From Salipaludibacillus keqinensis (lineage in GTDB: Bacteria; Bacillota; Bacilli; Bacillales; Salisediminibacteriaceae), in assembly GCF_003226325.1 (NCBI RefSeq), contig NZ_PDOD01000006.1, positions 62,001 through 126,000 on the forward strand: a stretch of 64,000 nt of DNA, read 5' to 3'. Positions 54,491-63,265 of the stretch are shown one piece after another. The notes beneath the pieces were generated by a model that worked only from the letters and a program-made list of their open reading frames with translations, was not told the DNA's origin and did not search any database. The translations under genes and the position numbers were made by a program. The stretch's first letter is position 1, and each line of letters starts with the position of its first letter.

Positions 54491-54540
54491 GTTCATCAAC
54501 CTCCATATCCTTTTCTCATAAATGTTGTACTGAAATATAC

Positions 54541-54557
54541 TGCAAGATCGATGCCAA
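54541..54557 (-). promoter_or_regulatory. Sigma-54 promoter of the CoA-transferase operon
   Basis: On the minus strand TTGGCAT-CGATC-TTGCA gives the invariant GG and GC ten bases apart, near-perfect to TTGGCAC-N5-TTGCA. The transcription start would be about 54530, leaving a 40-base leader. A sigma-54 activator gene lies directly upstream. Confidence 0.85.
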
Positions 54558-54634
54558 CTTTTTTTAGAATACGAAAGAAAAATAAGTGAACAGATCAAGT
54601 CCTACAAGTTAAGTGAATGAATGCGCTTACGCGA

Positions 54635-54668
54635 ATCGTTCATGAAAGTGTCACATTTTCCGAACGAT
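54635..54668. promoter_or_regulatory. Possible upstream activator site of the sigma-54 promoter
   Basis: ATCGTTC (54635-54641) and GAACGAT (54662-54668) are perfect inverted 7-mers with 20 bases between. They lie about 105-140 bases upstream of the predicted start, the usual place for an enhancer-binding protein. Confidence 0.5.
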
Positions 54669-54670
54669 AA

Positions 54671-54684
54671 ATAAAGCGCTTACA
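54671..54684. promoter_or_regulatory. Putative cre box upstream of the CoA-transferase operon
   Basis: ATAAAGCGCTTACA matches 12 of 14 consensus positions. A second, weaker one (TGAATGCGCTTACG) is at 54618-54631. CcpA control would keep this catabolic set off in sugar. Confidence 0.5.
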
Positions 54685-54890
54685 ACAAGTTGTTAGTTAA
54701 AACTTACACTATATTGCATAGAGTAAAAGTATGTTCGTATAAGTTTACACATTTATGGTTTTTGCACTGTCTACATGTGAGTGTAGTTATAAAATCGGTA
54801 TTTTTATATGAGCTAAATGTCGTTGATGATCATTGTAGCTCGTGCATAAATGTCGCTAATCTCTCATGAGAGGTGACGTCAAACGTGACT

Positions 54891-54924
54891 TAAAAATGCT
54901 GGCGGGCTTGGCCCATCCAGCATT
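54891..54924 (-). terminator. Terminator of the sigma-54 activator gene
   Basis: On the minus strand ATGCTGG pairs with CCAGCAT around a GC-rich loop and is followed by TTTTT. Confidence 0.8.
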
Positions 54925-54928
54925 CCTG

Positions 54929-57001
54929 TCATTCGTATTTGGCTATTTTTTCGTAGAGGGCGGTTCGGCTTATACCAAGTAATTTAGCCGCCTTAGATTT
55001 GTTTCCTTTTGTATATTTTATTGTGTCGTGGAGAGCTTTCTCTTCTGCTTCTCTTATATATTCATCTAAAGTTTTTGGTTTCACTTCGGACTTTACACCT
55101 GTAATCTTTTCTGGGAGATGAGTCATCTGAATCGTTTGATACGAATCGACTACATTGACGGTTCGTTCTATTACGTTCTCAAGCTCTCGCGTATTTCCTG
55201 GCCAATCGTATTGTAATAAGCTAGTCATGGCTTGACGGTCAATGGAATGTACTTCTTTGCTAAGACGAGCAGAAAGCTTTTTCAAAAAATGGGGTACAAG
55301 GATGTCAATGTCTTCTGGTCTAGATCTTAAAGAAGGAATTTGAATCGAAAACACATTCAAACGATAAAATAAATCCAATCGGAAATCTCCCTCTGCAATC
55401 ATCTCTTCCAAATTCCGATTCGTTGCCGCGACGACACGAATATCAAGCGGTTTAGCAACGGTCGCTCCCACTTTCTCCACTTCTCTCTCCTGCAAAACGC
55501 GAAGAAGCTTGACCTGCATATGGATAGGTAGTTCACCGATCTCATCTAAAAAGATCGTTCCTCCGTCTGCCGCTTCAAATTTTCCTTTTTTTCCGCCTCG
55601 CTTCGCTCCCGTAAACGACCCTTCAACATATCCAAATAATTCTGATTCAATGAGATCACTTGGGATCGCTGCACAATTGACTTTCACAAATGCGCCTGGT
55701 GATCTTGTGCTGGCGTTGTGAATAGCATGGGCAAATAATTCTTTTCCCGTTCCGCTCTCTCCTAGTAAAAGTACGTTTGATTCAGTTGAGGCAGCTTTTA
55801 ACGCGAGATTTTTCGCTTTGGTCCAAGGCTGGCTCTTACCAATTAATTGATTGAACTGATATTTTGCACGGTTTGTTTCTTGCCATTCTCCACGATACGT
55901 ACTCAGCTCTTTTTCCAACTTTTCCATTCTTTTTTTCAATGCTTTAAATCCACCTAAATTTTTGAACAGAACTTTTCCTACTGCGCCTTCTAACTTTCCA
56001 TCCTTATATATAGGCAGACGGGTAGCTACCATATAGTCTCCTTTGATTGGTTGAATATCCGCAATTTCCGGTTTGCCAGTCTTCGCAACAATGTGCATAC
56101 GCGTATGCTCAATCACATCTGTAACGTGCTTACCCACTACATCGTTTATGCTCACTTCAAGAAAATCCGCATAATCTTGGCTAAGCATCGTAATGATTCC
56201 ATCTTTATCGACCATTATGATTCCGTCATGAGCCAGTTCGATGACCGTTTTCATTTTCTCCGCTTTTTCTTTCCATTCTTCTTGTTCGACAGGAAATGAA
56301 GTTGGCTCAGCTACATTGATCCGAAGAGCTACATACGTCTTTGTCTCTTTTGAAAATCGAATTGTTTGCTTTTTAACCCTAAATTTCTTTTGATTAACAA
56401 AAATAGAGTAGTTGCCCTCATCCTTTGCATCATTTAAAATTTTCTTGACCGTATCCTGATTGAACAGCTCATAACGCTGCGTCTCCGACATAAGATTTGA
56501 TCCATCTTTCTCAAATAAATCGGCAGCCCGTCTGTTCCTATAGACAACCATTTCGTTGGCATCTATAAGAAACAGGGCGTCTCTTTCTGCATTCAACAGA
56601 GATTGGTACACCTCGATTGTTTCGTTTCGCTCTGTTTCTAACGCAAACAGCCAGTCATCAGGATAAAGCATCCCCGTTAACTGCTGTTCATCATTCACTA
56701 CAGGTAAGGACGATGGATTCCACGTTATTTTTTGCAACGGGACTTCTTTTTCATGGACTGTTGTCACTTGACGCTCCATGATGTCGGCTATTTTTGTTTG
56801 TGGGGAGAGCCCTTTCATCATCGCTGTCATGAGCGAGTCATTTGACAGACTTCCGATGACTCTACGATCTCCATTTAATACAGGGGCCGCATATCCCTGC
56901 ATGTGGTACATTTTCGCTGCCGCTTCTTGAATACTTTCGTTATGGTCTAAAATAACAGGAGCTGTTCTCATTGCTTGTTTTGCCGGGACGTGTTGGTTCA
57001 T
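54929..57001 (-). CDS. Sigma-54-dependent activator with CBS and PAS domains
   Basis: A 690-residue enhancer-binding protein. N-terminal CBS pair (about 5-125), two PAS domains (about 140-200 and 245-350), AAA+ domain (about 375-610) and a Fis-type HTH (GNKSKAAKLLGISRTALYEK, 665-685). The AAA+ part has Walker A GESGTGKE, Walker B GGTIFLDEIGEL and the sigma-54-contacting loop GSFTGA instead of the common GAFTGA. There is no receiver domain, so a small molecule is likely sensed by the CBS or PAS part. It lies between the CoA-transferase and thiolase genes, each with its own -24/-12 promoter, and probably activates both. Confidence 0.93.
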   Translation of the reverse strand: MNQHVPAKQAMRTAPVILDHNESIQEAAAKMYHMQGYAAPVLNGDRRVIGSLSNDSLMTAMMKGLSPQTKIADIMERQVTTVHEKEVPLQKITWNPSSLPVVNDEQQLTGMLYPDDWLFALETERNETIEVYQSLLNAERDALFLIDANEMVVYRNRRAADLFEKDGSNLMSETQRYELFNQDTVKKILNDAKDEGNYSIFVNQKKFRVKKQTIRFSKETKTYVALRINVAEPTSFPVEQEEWKEKAEKMKTVIELAHDGIIMVDKDGIITMLSQDYADFLEVSINDVVGKHVTDVIEHTRMHIVAKTGKPEIADIQPIKGDYMVATRLPIYKDGKLEGAVGKVLFKNLGGFKALKKRMEKLEKELSTYRGEWQETNRAKYQFNQLIGKSQPWTKAKNLALKAASTESNVLLLGESGTGKELFAHAIHNASTRSPGAFVKVNCAAIPSDLIESELFGYVEGSFTGAKRGGKKGKFEAADGGTIFLDEIGELPIHMQVKLLRVLQEREVEKVGATVAKPLDIRVVAATNRNLEEMIAEGDFRLDLFYRLNVFSIQIPSLRSRPEDIDILVPHFLKKLSARLSKEVHSIDRQAMTSLLQYDWPGNTRELENVIERTVNVVDSYQTIQMTHLPEKITGVKSEVKPKTLDEYIREAEEKALHDTIKYTKGNKSKAAKLLGISRTALYEKIAKYE

Positions 57002-57159
57002 TCTAATAACCTCCTCTCAGAAGATGTTTTATATATATTTGTATTATTTCCACCGATGGATTCACCGTTTTATGGTCCTCAGATTGGTGTGTGCACTTGA
57101 TGTTAACTTACCACTTCGATAGTTAAACGCTTGTACTATGTAATCAATGTAAGTATAGC

Positions 57160-57191
57160 AAAGAGGAAGCCCTCAAGGTAGCTTCCTCTTT
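57160..57191 (-). terminator. Terminator of the thiolase gene
   Basis: An AAAGAGGAAGC/GCTTCCTCTTT stem around a ten-base loop. The T run falls on the minus-strand side. Confidence 0.8.
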
Positions 57192-57208
57192 GAAATGCAA
57201 TATTGAAT

Positions 57209-58387
57209 TTATCTCGTTACAATCAAGGATGTTCCTTGTCCCCCACCAATGCATAGAGTAGCTAGTCCCCGCTTCGCATCACGCCGCTTCATTTCGTGAA
57301 GAAGAGTGACGAGAATACGGGTACCAGAGGCACCAATGGGATGACCAAGGGCAATCGCACCTCCATTAACATTCACTTTTTCTCTCGGCATATTCAAATC
57401 TTTTGCTACAGAAAGAGCTTGGGCAGCAAAGGCTTCGTTCGCTTCAATAAGATCTATATCCTCTATCGTTAGCTCTGCACGACTTAAGGCTTGTTTCGTT
57501 GCAGGAACAGGTCCATAACCCATGATTTGAGGATCTAATGCCGCATTTCCATACGAAGTAATCGTTGCCAGTGGTGTTAACCCTAGCTCGTCTGCCTTCT
57601 CTTTTGCCATTACTATGACCATGGCTGCTCCATCATTAATGCCTGATGCATTACCTGCAGTCACCGTCCCACCTTTTTTAAAGGCTGGACGAAGCTTGCC
57701 AAGCTTATCAATCGTCATACCGTGCTTCGGAAATTCATCGTCCTTAACGACTATCGGATCTCCTTTACGCTGAGGAATCTCTACCGGGACAATTTCTTCA
57801 TCAAAACGCCCTTCTTTTTGAGCTGCTTCAGCCAGGCGTTGGCTTTCCAATGCGAACTGATCCTGCGATTCTCGATTAATTTCCCACTGCTCAGAGATAT
57901 TTTCTGCAGTGATCCCCATATGAATGTCTGTAAAAGCGTCCATTAATCCGTCTTTCAAGAGTGTGTCTACCATCTTCCCATCGCCCATGCGCTGTCCCCA
58001 CCGTGCGTTTGGCAATACGTATGGAGCATTGCTCATGCTTTCCGTTCCACCGGCAAGAATCACGTCTGCATCACCTAGGGAAATAAACTGTGCGGCCATG
58101 CTTACTGTTCTAAGACCAGAACCGCATAACTTGTTAATCGTGGTCGCTGGGACAGTATTGGGCACACCTGATTCGATCGCCACTTGTCTTGCTACGTTCT
58201 GGCCTAAACCTGCAGACAAAATATTTCCAATAAGCACATCGTTGATTACAGCGGGATCAATCCTTGCCCTCTCAATCGCTTCTTTCGCCGCGATCGCACC
58301 TAATTCCACAGCTGATTTCGATGCTAGTCCTCCCCCGAAATTACCGATCGCTGTTCTTGCTGCACTGACAATCACTACTTCTCTCAT
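57209..58387 (-). CDS. Acetyl-CoA C-acetyltransferase (thiolase)
   Basis: Cleaves or forms acetoacetyl-CoA. The 392-residue length is standard. The acyl-Cys lies in [11 protein letters not shown] (Cys88), with the second triad part in [11 protein letters not shown] and [17 protein letters not shown], and [11 protein letters not shown] holds the C-terminal Cys. With the CoA-transferase and FabG-like SDR it completes conversion of 3-hydroxybutyrate or acetoacetate to acetyl-CoA. Its own sigma-54 promoter lies 51 bases upstream. Confidence 0.95.
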   Translation of the reverse strand: MREVVIVSAARTAIGNFGGGLASKSAVELGAIAAKEAIERARIDPAVINDVLIGNILSAGLGQNVARQVAIESGVPNTVPATTINKLCGSGLRTVSMAAQFISLGDADVILAGGTESMSNAPYVLPNARWGQRMGDGKMVDTLLKDGLMDAFTDIHMGITAENISEQWEINRESQDQFALESQRLAEAAQKEGRFDEEIVPVEIPQRKGDPIVVKDDEFPKHGMTIDKLGKLRPAFKKGGTVTAGNASGINDGAAMVIVMAKEKADELGLTPLATITSYGNAALDPQIMGYGPVPATKQALSRAELTIEDIDLIEANEAFAAQALSVAKDLNMPREKVNVNGGAIALGHPIGASGTRILVTLLHEMKRRDAKRGLATLCIGGGQGTSLIVTR

Positions 58388-58437
58388 TGTCCATTCCTCC
58401 TATAATTATCATTCACGTCTATTCAGTTTAAATCTAA

Positions 58438-58454
58438 TGCAATATTCGTGCCAA
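58438..58454 (-). promoter_or_regulatory. Sigma-54 promoter of the thiolase gene
   Basis: On the minus strand TTGGCAC-GAATA-TTGCA, a perfect match to the -24/-12 consensus. The thiolase ATG follows after about 50 bases, with AGGAGG before it. Confidence 0.9.
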
Positions 58455-58604
58455 ACATTTATGAAGCGTAATCCAAAATTGTAAGTTCTACTTTACATTT
58501 ATGAATGAATACCATCCCTTTTGATCGGTTTTGACATAATCCAAGTCTTAGTAAAATATGTTGTTTTGTAAGCAATGATTTATAAAGGGGGAGTCTCTTC
58601 ACCT

Positions 58605-59459
58605 ATGACTATTTTGAAGGACCATTCTTTCACTACTTCCGTGTTCAGTATACCAATTCTCTTTGAGCCCATCAGTCGGAGATTAAAAATTTATTCACTA
58701 CCTGAGAATCACTTAATTGACCGATTTATTGAAGTTGTAAAAAAGCTAGCCATCGAGAAAAAATGCGATAAGGTAATTTTCTATGTGACATTATCTCAAC
58801 AACCAATAATCAACGCATATGCTGATCGGTATGAAGGAATGATCGAAGCATTCTTTAATGGAGAAGACGCTCATATCTTCGCCTTATTTCTTGACACAGA
58901 TCGAGATCAAACCTCTCTAACCCAACTAGAGAAAAATGTATTTCGTTTAGTTCACAGAAAAAAAGGTCAAGGCCCATCTCACCGGTTCCAACTGCCGCCT
59001 GGTTACTTCATGAGATGGGGAAGAAAAGATGATGTTTATCAAATGGCTACACTTTACGAAACGGTTTTCGCCTCTTATCCTACTCCGATGAATGAACCTG
59101 ATTTCATTACTAAAATGATGGATGACGATGTTTATTTTTTAGTGGTAGAACACAAACGAAAAATAGTTAGCGCTTGTTCAGCTGATCTCATGAAAAAATT
59201 TAGCGCAGCAGAGCTCTCTGACTGTGCCACCTATCGGGAACACCGTAGTAAGCAGCTACTCTCCTATCAAGTGGCGCACTTAATTCCACGGCTAAAGAAA
59301 ATCGGCGTAAAAACACTTTTCTCCTATTCACGATCCATCTCTGCAGGAATGAATTTAGTCAACGCTAAACACGGCTTTCATTTCGGGGGACGGATGATTA
59401 AAAATAGTAACATTTGCGGAAGACTGGAGAATATGAATATTTGGTATAAAGCTCTTTAA
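58605..59459 (+). CDS. ablB: Putative beta-lysine N-acetyltransferase
   Basis: AblB acetylates beta-lysine to the compatible solute N-epsilon-acetyl-beta-lysine. The 284-residue protein has the two-part family layout. An N-terminal half carries the recognisable AYADRYEGMIEAFFNGEDAHIFALF (two stretches, about 70-95). A C-terminal GNAT domain (about 130-284) ends in GFHFGGRMIKNSNICG followed by ENMNIWYK, the typical AblB/YodP tail. The partner lysine 2,3-aminomutase (ablA) is not in the window, which is unusual. ATG 58605 is chosen because AAGGGGGAG lies 11 bases upstream. It is a single-gene unit ending in a terminator. Confidence 0.78.
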   Translation: MTILKDHSFTTSVFSIPILFEPISRRLKIYSLPENHLIDRFIEVVKKLAIEKKCDKVIFYVTLSQQPIINAYADRYEGMIEAFFNGEDAHIFALFLDTDRDQTSLTQLEKNVFRLVHRKKGQGPSHRFQLPPGYFMRWGRKDDVYQMATLYETVFASYPTPMNEPDFITKMMDDDVYFLVVEHKRKIVSACSADLMKKFSAAELSDCATYREHRSKQLLSYQVAHLIPRLKKIGVKTLFSYSRSISAGMNLVNAKHGFHFGGRMIKNSNICGRLENMNIWYKAL

Positions 59460-59482
59460 GAAAGGCGATAAACATTGTTTTC

Positions 59483-59520
59483 AAAGAATGAAAGCGCTCC
59501 TTCTTTCATTCTTTTTTCTT
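59483..59520 (+). terminator. Terminator of ablB
   Basis: An AAAGAATGAAAG/CTTTCATTCTTT stem followed by T6. It separates ablB from the ATP-grasp gene. Confidence 0.8.
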
Positions 59521-59645
59521 TTTACTCTTTTCCGACCGAAGGAATATTTTCTTCTCTTTTTGAAAATCATGAGAGGTGTGAGTTGGATAGGGAAACTATA
59601 TCCAATTTAGCAGATTATCAGTGATTTAAGAAGGGGAGGACAAGC

Positions 59646-60989
59646 ATGCCGTTGAATGACCTAGCACAAGATCTATCATTTAAAATGAACGACCAGCAAG
59701 ACCGAAAGTATTTGCAGTCGCAAACAACTGGACCTAAGAAGCTCGAGCATAAAAAAAGAAACCGCGAAAAGAAAATCGCTCTTATCGGCTGGAGTATTCC
59801 ATCTATTGAAGCTTTGGATCGAATGGGGCGCAAGTATTTAGTCGTCAGCCTTCCAGAGTTTGGAGAATACGCATCGAAACATAACATTCCATTTTTTGAA
59901 TGGGAATTTGACCGTAACCTTAGCTATGAAGATATTTATGAACAATCTCAAGAATTATTTAAGAAATTAACGGAACTGGACGTGGATCATGCGGTTCCCA
60001 TTTTTGAAGAAACGGTCGAGTGGGCTGGTGCACTGAACTCTCATTTCCGAAATGATCGCAGACTGTTTGACCATTCCATTCTTTTCAGAGACAAGGCAAT
60101 GATGAAACGTCGAGCTCATATAGGAGGACTGAGAGTTGGCGTGTTTGAAGAGGGCCAATCAAAAGAAGATGTGCGCCGCTTCTTCCGCCAAGTTAATCAA
60201 TCTCTTTTGAGGCATCATCAAGAAGACCCCGATCCTATTCATGTAAAGGCCTTTAATAAAGCTGGTGCTGCAGGACATCGAATCATCCGATCTGAAACCG
60301 ACATTGACCAAAAATTATCAGATCAGAATTTTCCTTGTTTGATGGAAAGTCACTTGGAAGGCGTCGAAATTTCTTGTGAAGCATTTGTACAAGGAGGGAA
60401 AGTTCAATTTCTGAATATTACTGAGTATGTTGTATTTGGATACTCTATGATGGTTCCCCCCTCCCCAGAAATTGAAGCGCTTCGTCCAGCTGTTCGGGAA
60501 GAAGTTCAAAAGATCGTTGACGTTTTCGATATTGATCACGGAATTATTCATCCGGAATTTTTTATTGCTAACGATGGAACGTTGTATTTCGGAGAAGTAG
60601 CATACCGAATTCCCGGCGGACATATTTTCGATTTGATGAAAAAGACATATGGATTTAATCCTTACGAGGCTCATATTCTTTGCTGTGACCCGAACACCAC
60701 TGAAGAAGAACTAGACGGAGTGTTTCCTGAAGAGAACGACTTCACTGGTCATGCTGGAAGTTTTCTCGTGTACCCTAAATCACCCTATATTGGAGGCGTG
60801 AATGTCCCTCCCGATTTAGAAGATCATCCAAGCTTTGAAAAGCATACCTTATTCAAGCCAGGGGTCAGTAAAATTCAAGAACAAGAAGGGTATGGAAACC
60901 ACCTTGGTACCGTGTTCTTTTATAACGAACTTAGTGATCATGTGAAACAGCCATTAACCGATTACGTGGATCATGATTTTTTTATGTAG
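59646..60989 (+). CDS. ATP-grasp domain protein (carboxylate-amine ligase-like)
   Basis: A 447-residue ATP-grasp-fold enzyme. N-terminal pre-grasp domain (about 40-130, IALIGWSIPSIEALDRMG). The central ATP-binding part includes the ligand lysine in FRDKAMMKRRA (about 155) and the Mg-binding acids in HPEFFIANDGTLYFGEVAYRIPGG (two stretches, about 300-325). A C-terminal extension of about 110 residues follows. Such enzymes form amide or peptide bonds through acyl-phosphates. The substrates are unknown. It is 70 bases ahead of a large unknown gene on the same strand with no terminator between, so they should act together. Confidence 0.78.
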   Translation: MPLNDLAQDLSFKMNDQQDRKYLQSQTTGPKKLEHKKRNREKKIALIGWSIPSIEALDRMGRKYLVVSLPEFGEYASKHNIPFFEWEFDRNLSYEDIYEQSQELFKKLTELDVDHAVPIFEETVEWAGALNSHFRNDRRLFDHSILFRDKAMMKRRAHIGGLRVGVFEEGQSKEDVRRFFRQVNQSLLRHHQEDPDPIHVKAFNKAGAAGHRIIRSETDIDQKLSDQNFPCLMESHLEGVEISCEAFVQGGKVQFLNITEYVVFGYSMMVPPSPEIEALRPAVREEVQKIVDVFDIDHGIIHPEFFIANDGTLYFGEVAYRIPGGHIFDLMKKTYGFNPYEAHILCCDPNTTEEELDGVFPEENDFTGHAGSFLVYPKSPYIGGVNVPPDLEDHPSFEKHTLFKPGVSKIQEQEGYGNHLGTVFFYNELSDHVKQPLTDYVDHDFFM

Positions 60990-61061
60990 AATTGCGAGAA
61001 CTGGCACGTGAACCCTCGAGCCTTTCATGGCATCCCCTATTTTTAGAAAGGAGTGTCGTAC

Positions 61062-63056
61062 GTGACAACAGAAGAAGAGACGAATCATACTGAAATAGAT
61101 GCGACGAAAACAGAAGCATTTAAACAAGCTTTTATTACGATGGAAGAGGCGTTTCCCTACGCCAAAAAAATGTATCAACCTGATGTATTGCAAGCCTCTG
61201 CCAAACTAATGGAAGAACCAGAGGGGATGAAATTCCTATACCAATACGCAGGAAGATTTGACGCAGCTGGAGTTTTTGAAGGTGGTCCATGGGCAGAGCC
61301 GGCGAAGCTTGAACCCCGTCTCGTCTCAGGGTCGTTAATGGCCACTGGGATGACCGCCATTGTTGAGATCCTCAGTGAACTCCGCATGGTTTCTATTGCC
61401 AAAGGAGATCATGAAAACGAAACGGTAAGCAAAGAGATGGCAAAAGAGTTTCTTGATTCGGTCATGGCATTAAATGTAGATATTCTTTTTCCAGAAGAAA
61501 CGGAAGCCGCCCGAATCGAAGGAAAAGAAAAAGAGAAAAACCGTGCAGAAAAACTGTTTCAATTTTTGGCAGACGAACTTTCTCTCACTTCTATCTCGGG
61601 GACGCTCATCGAAGAAATTGATGAGTTAGTAGCTCAACGCCCAATTATGGTTAATCGAATCGCTTCAATGATTCAAGACGCGCAACAATTGTTGGAAAAT
61701 CCTATCGATGCCCAAGATAAAAAAGCGATTAAACGCTACGTTCAGGCTATTTCAGGCCCTTCTAAATTGTGTAAAGAAGCCAATGAACCGTGCGACTACC
61801 GGAAACGCCTGAAAGAAGCGACGGAAAAAGAGTTAAAAGAAGAAGCACGGACGTTTGCTAAATCAATGCACGCGACCGGACTTGTATGCGATCACCACGC
61901 CATTTTAGTACGCTATTTAAATCGAGAGAAAAGTGAATTACTTGCGATGGCTCTTGGCTTAAGTAAAAAAGGAGTCGCCAATCTGGAAGAGCATATCTCA
62001 ACCGTCAGCGACTTGATAAAAGTTGCGATTCATCCGCCAATGCGACAGTCGGTATACGGGCTTGCTCTGTTGCTCGAACGAGGTATTCTCTCAACAAACC
62101 CGGTTATCCCAGGACTTAGACGTTTAATTGAACTGGATTTACAACCGGAAATTCGAAGGTTGCTCCTAAGCTCCATTAATAAAGACGAAGGGATTACCGC
62201 TAACGACATTCTCGTTTCTGGTGTGATTAGTGTTTTAGGACAACCTCTCGGAATCGGTCAAGGAATGAACCCCACTTGCCAGACTGCACGGGGGATCAGC
62301 TTATGGTCTCTTCACGCTCCTGGATATTTATTGGAACTTATTCCTCGTGCTGTAAGAGATGGAGATATCGATATCATGTTTGAAGGACAGGCCATTCACT
62401 CGAAAAACTTGAGGGAAGGATTAGTCGATGATCTTCATGAAGAACTAGATCCAGTATCATTGGTGCTTGTCCCTCATCTGGACCGAATATATGGTGAATT
62501 GGTCCGACGATCTGAATTTCGGGGCGAAGACGTGCATAAATGGGTCAATCCTGCTTTCTACGGGAACTGGGTCAACAAAGGCTTCAGTTCAGCTATCGAT
62601 GCCATGACCGGTTCTATAGCCGATTTCTCAGGGTTTGTTCGACTGTTTTATTCCACACACCACCCTGAATTTAATGAAGGACACGAATTAATCTATCCAA
62701 ACCCAGTTGGAATCTTTATTACCAATACGTTCGGCGAAATGCTTGGGCTACATGCCGTTTCTATTCAACGAATCGCAAAAGATCCTGATGGTGAATACCG
62801 GATCTACTTTTACAATCCCAATAATGACAGCTCGCAAGTGTGGGGACAAGGCATCACCCCTACAGTGACAGGACACGGAGAAATTCCTGGTGAATCCTCA
62901 CTTCCCTTTCACGAATTCGCCGCTCGTCTTTACGCTTTTCACTACAACCCTTATGAACAAGGAGACGCCTATGCAGTTGAAAAGGAAATGGTCCAAAAGG
63001 TAGAACAACTGGCTAGAGAAAGTTGGGGGGAGAAATATACTTGGGTTGATTTGTAA
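61062..63056 (+). CDS. Large uncharacterised protein with a possible papain-like Cys-His-Asn domain
   Basis: I do not recognise this protein of about 664 residues. It has no signal peptide or membrane helix. The first 370 residues are mostly helical with Lys/Glu-rich segments. The last 280 hold what may be a cysteine-protease or transglutaminase-like fold: Cys406 in GMNPTCQTARGISLW, His564 in LGLHAVSIQRI, and Asn585 in a strand-turn YRIYFYNPNND, the order and spacing of C39/papain-like enzymes. GTG 61062 follows GGAG by eight bases; GTG 61053 lies on that box. Co-directional with the ATP-grasp enzyme. Confidence 0.7.
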   Translation: MTTEEETNHTEIDATKTEAFKQAFITMEEAFPYAKKMYQPDVLQASAKLMEEPEGMKFLYQYAGRFDAAGVFEGGPWAEPAKLEPRLVSGSLMATGMTAIVEILSELRMVSIAKGDHENETVSKEMAKEFLDSVMALNVDILFPEETEAARIEGKEKEKNRAEKLFQFLADELSLTSISGTLIEEIDELVAQRPIMVNRIASMIQDAQQLLENPIDAQDKKAIKRYVQAISGPSKLCKEANEPCDYRKRLKEATEKELKEEARTFAKSMHATGLVCDHHAILVRYLNREKSELLAMALGLSKKGVANLEEHISTVSDLIKVAIHPPMRQSVYGLALLLERGILSTNPVIPGLRRLIELDLQPEIRRLLLSSINKDEGITANDILVSGVISVLGQPLGIGQGMNPTCQTARGISLWSLHAPGYLLELIPRAVRDGDIDIMFEGQAIHSKNLREGLVDDLHEELDPVSLVLVPHLDRIYGELVRRSEFRGEDVHKWVNPAFYGNWVNKGFSSAIDAMTGSIADFSGFVRLFYSTHHPEFNEGHELIYPNPVGIFITNTFGEMLGLHAVSIQRIAKDPDGEYRIYFYNPNNDSSQVWGQGITPTVTGHGEIPGESSLPFHEFAARLYAFHYNPYEQGDAYAVEKEMVQKVEQLARESWGEKYTWVDL

Positions 63057-63063
63057 AAAAACA

Positions 63064-63099
63064 AAGAGAGGCTGTCTTAAAAAGATAGCCTTTCTTTTC
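63064..63099 (+). terminator. Terminator of the ATP-grasp/unknown operon
   Basis: AAAGAGAGGCTGTCTT pairs imperfectly with AAGATAGCCTTTCTTTT and is followed by a T-rich stretch. Confidence 0.75.
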
Positions 63100-63265
63100 T
63101 TATTTTTTCCGACACAGTGCCACCTAAAGAAAAAGTGACCGCATGCATTTCACTAAGAAATGCTTTATATAAATGAAGAGATAAATTAAGCAGAGTCCGT
63201 TTAGAAAAATCATCTGTCTTCCTTTATAATGGAAAGAAACAATAGAATGGACGGAGGGGATTTAA

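Noticed and set aside
57118-57136. AGTTAAACGCTTGTAC as a cre box near the thiolase terminator
   Set aside because: Three mismatches, and it sits just beyond the 3' end of the thiolase gene, where a cre box has no clear role.
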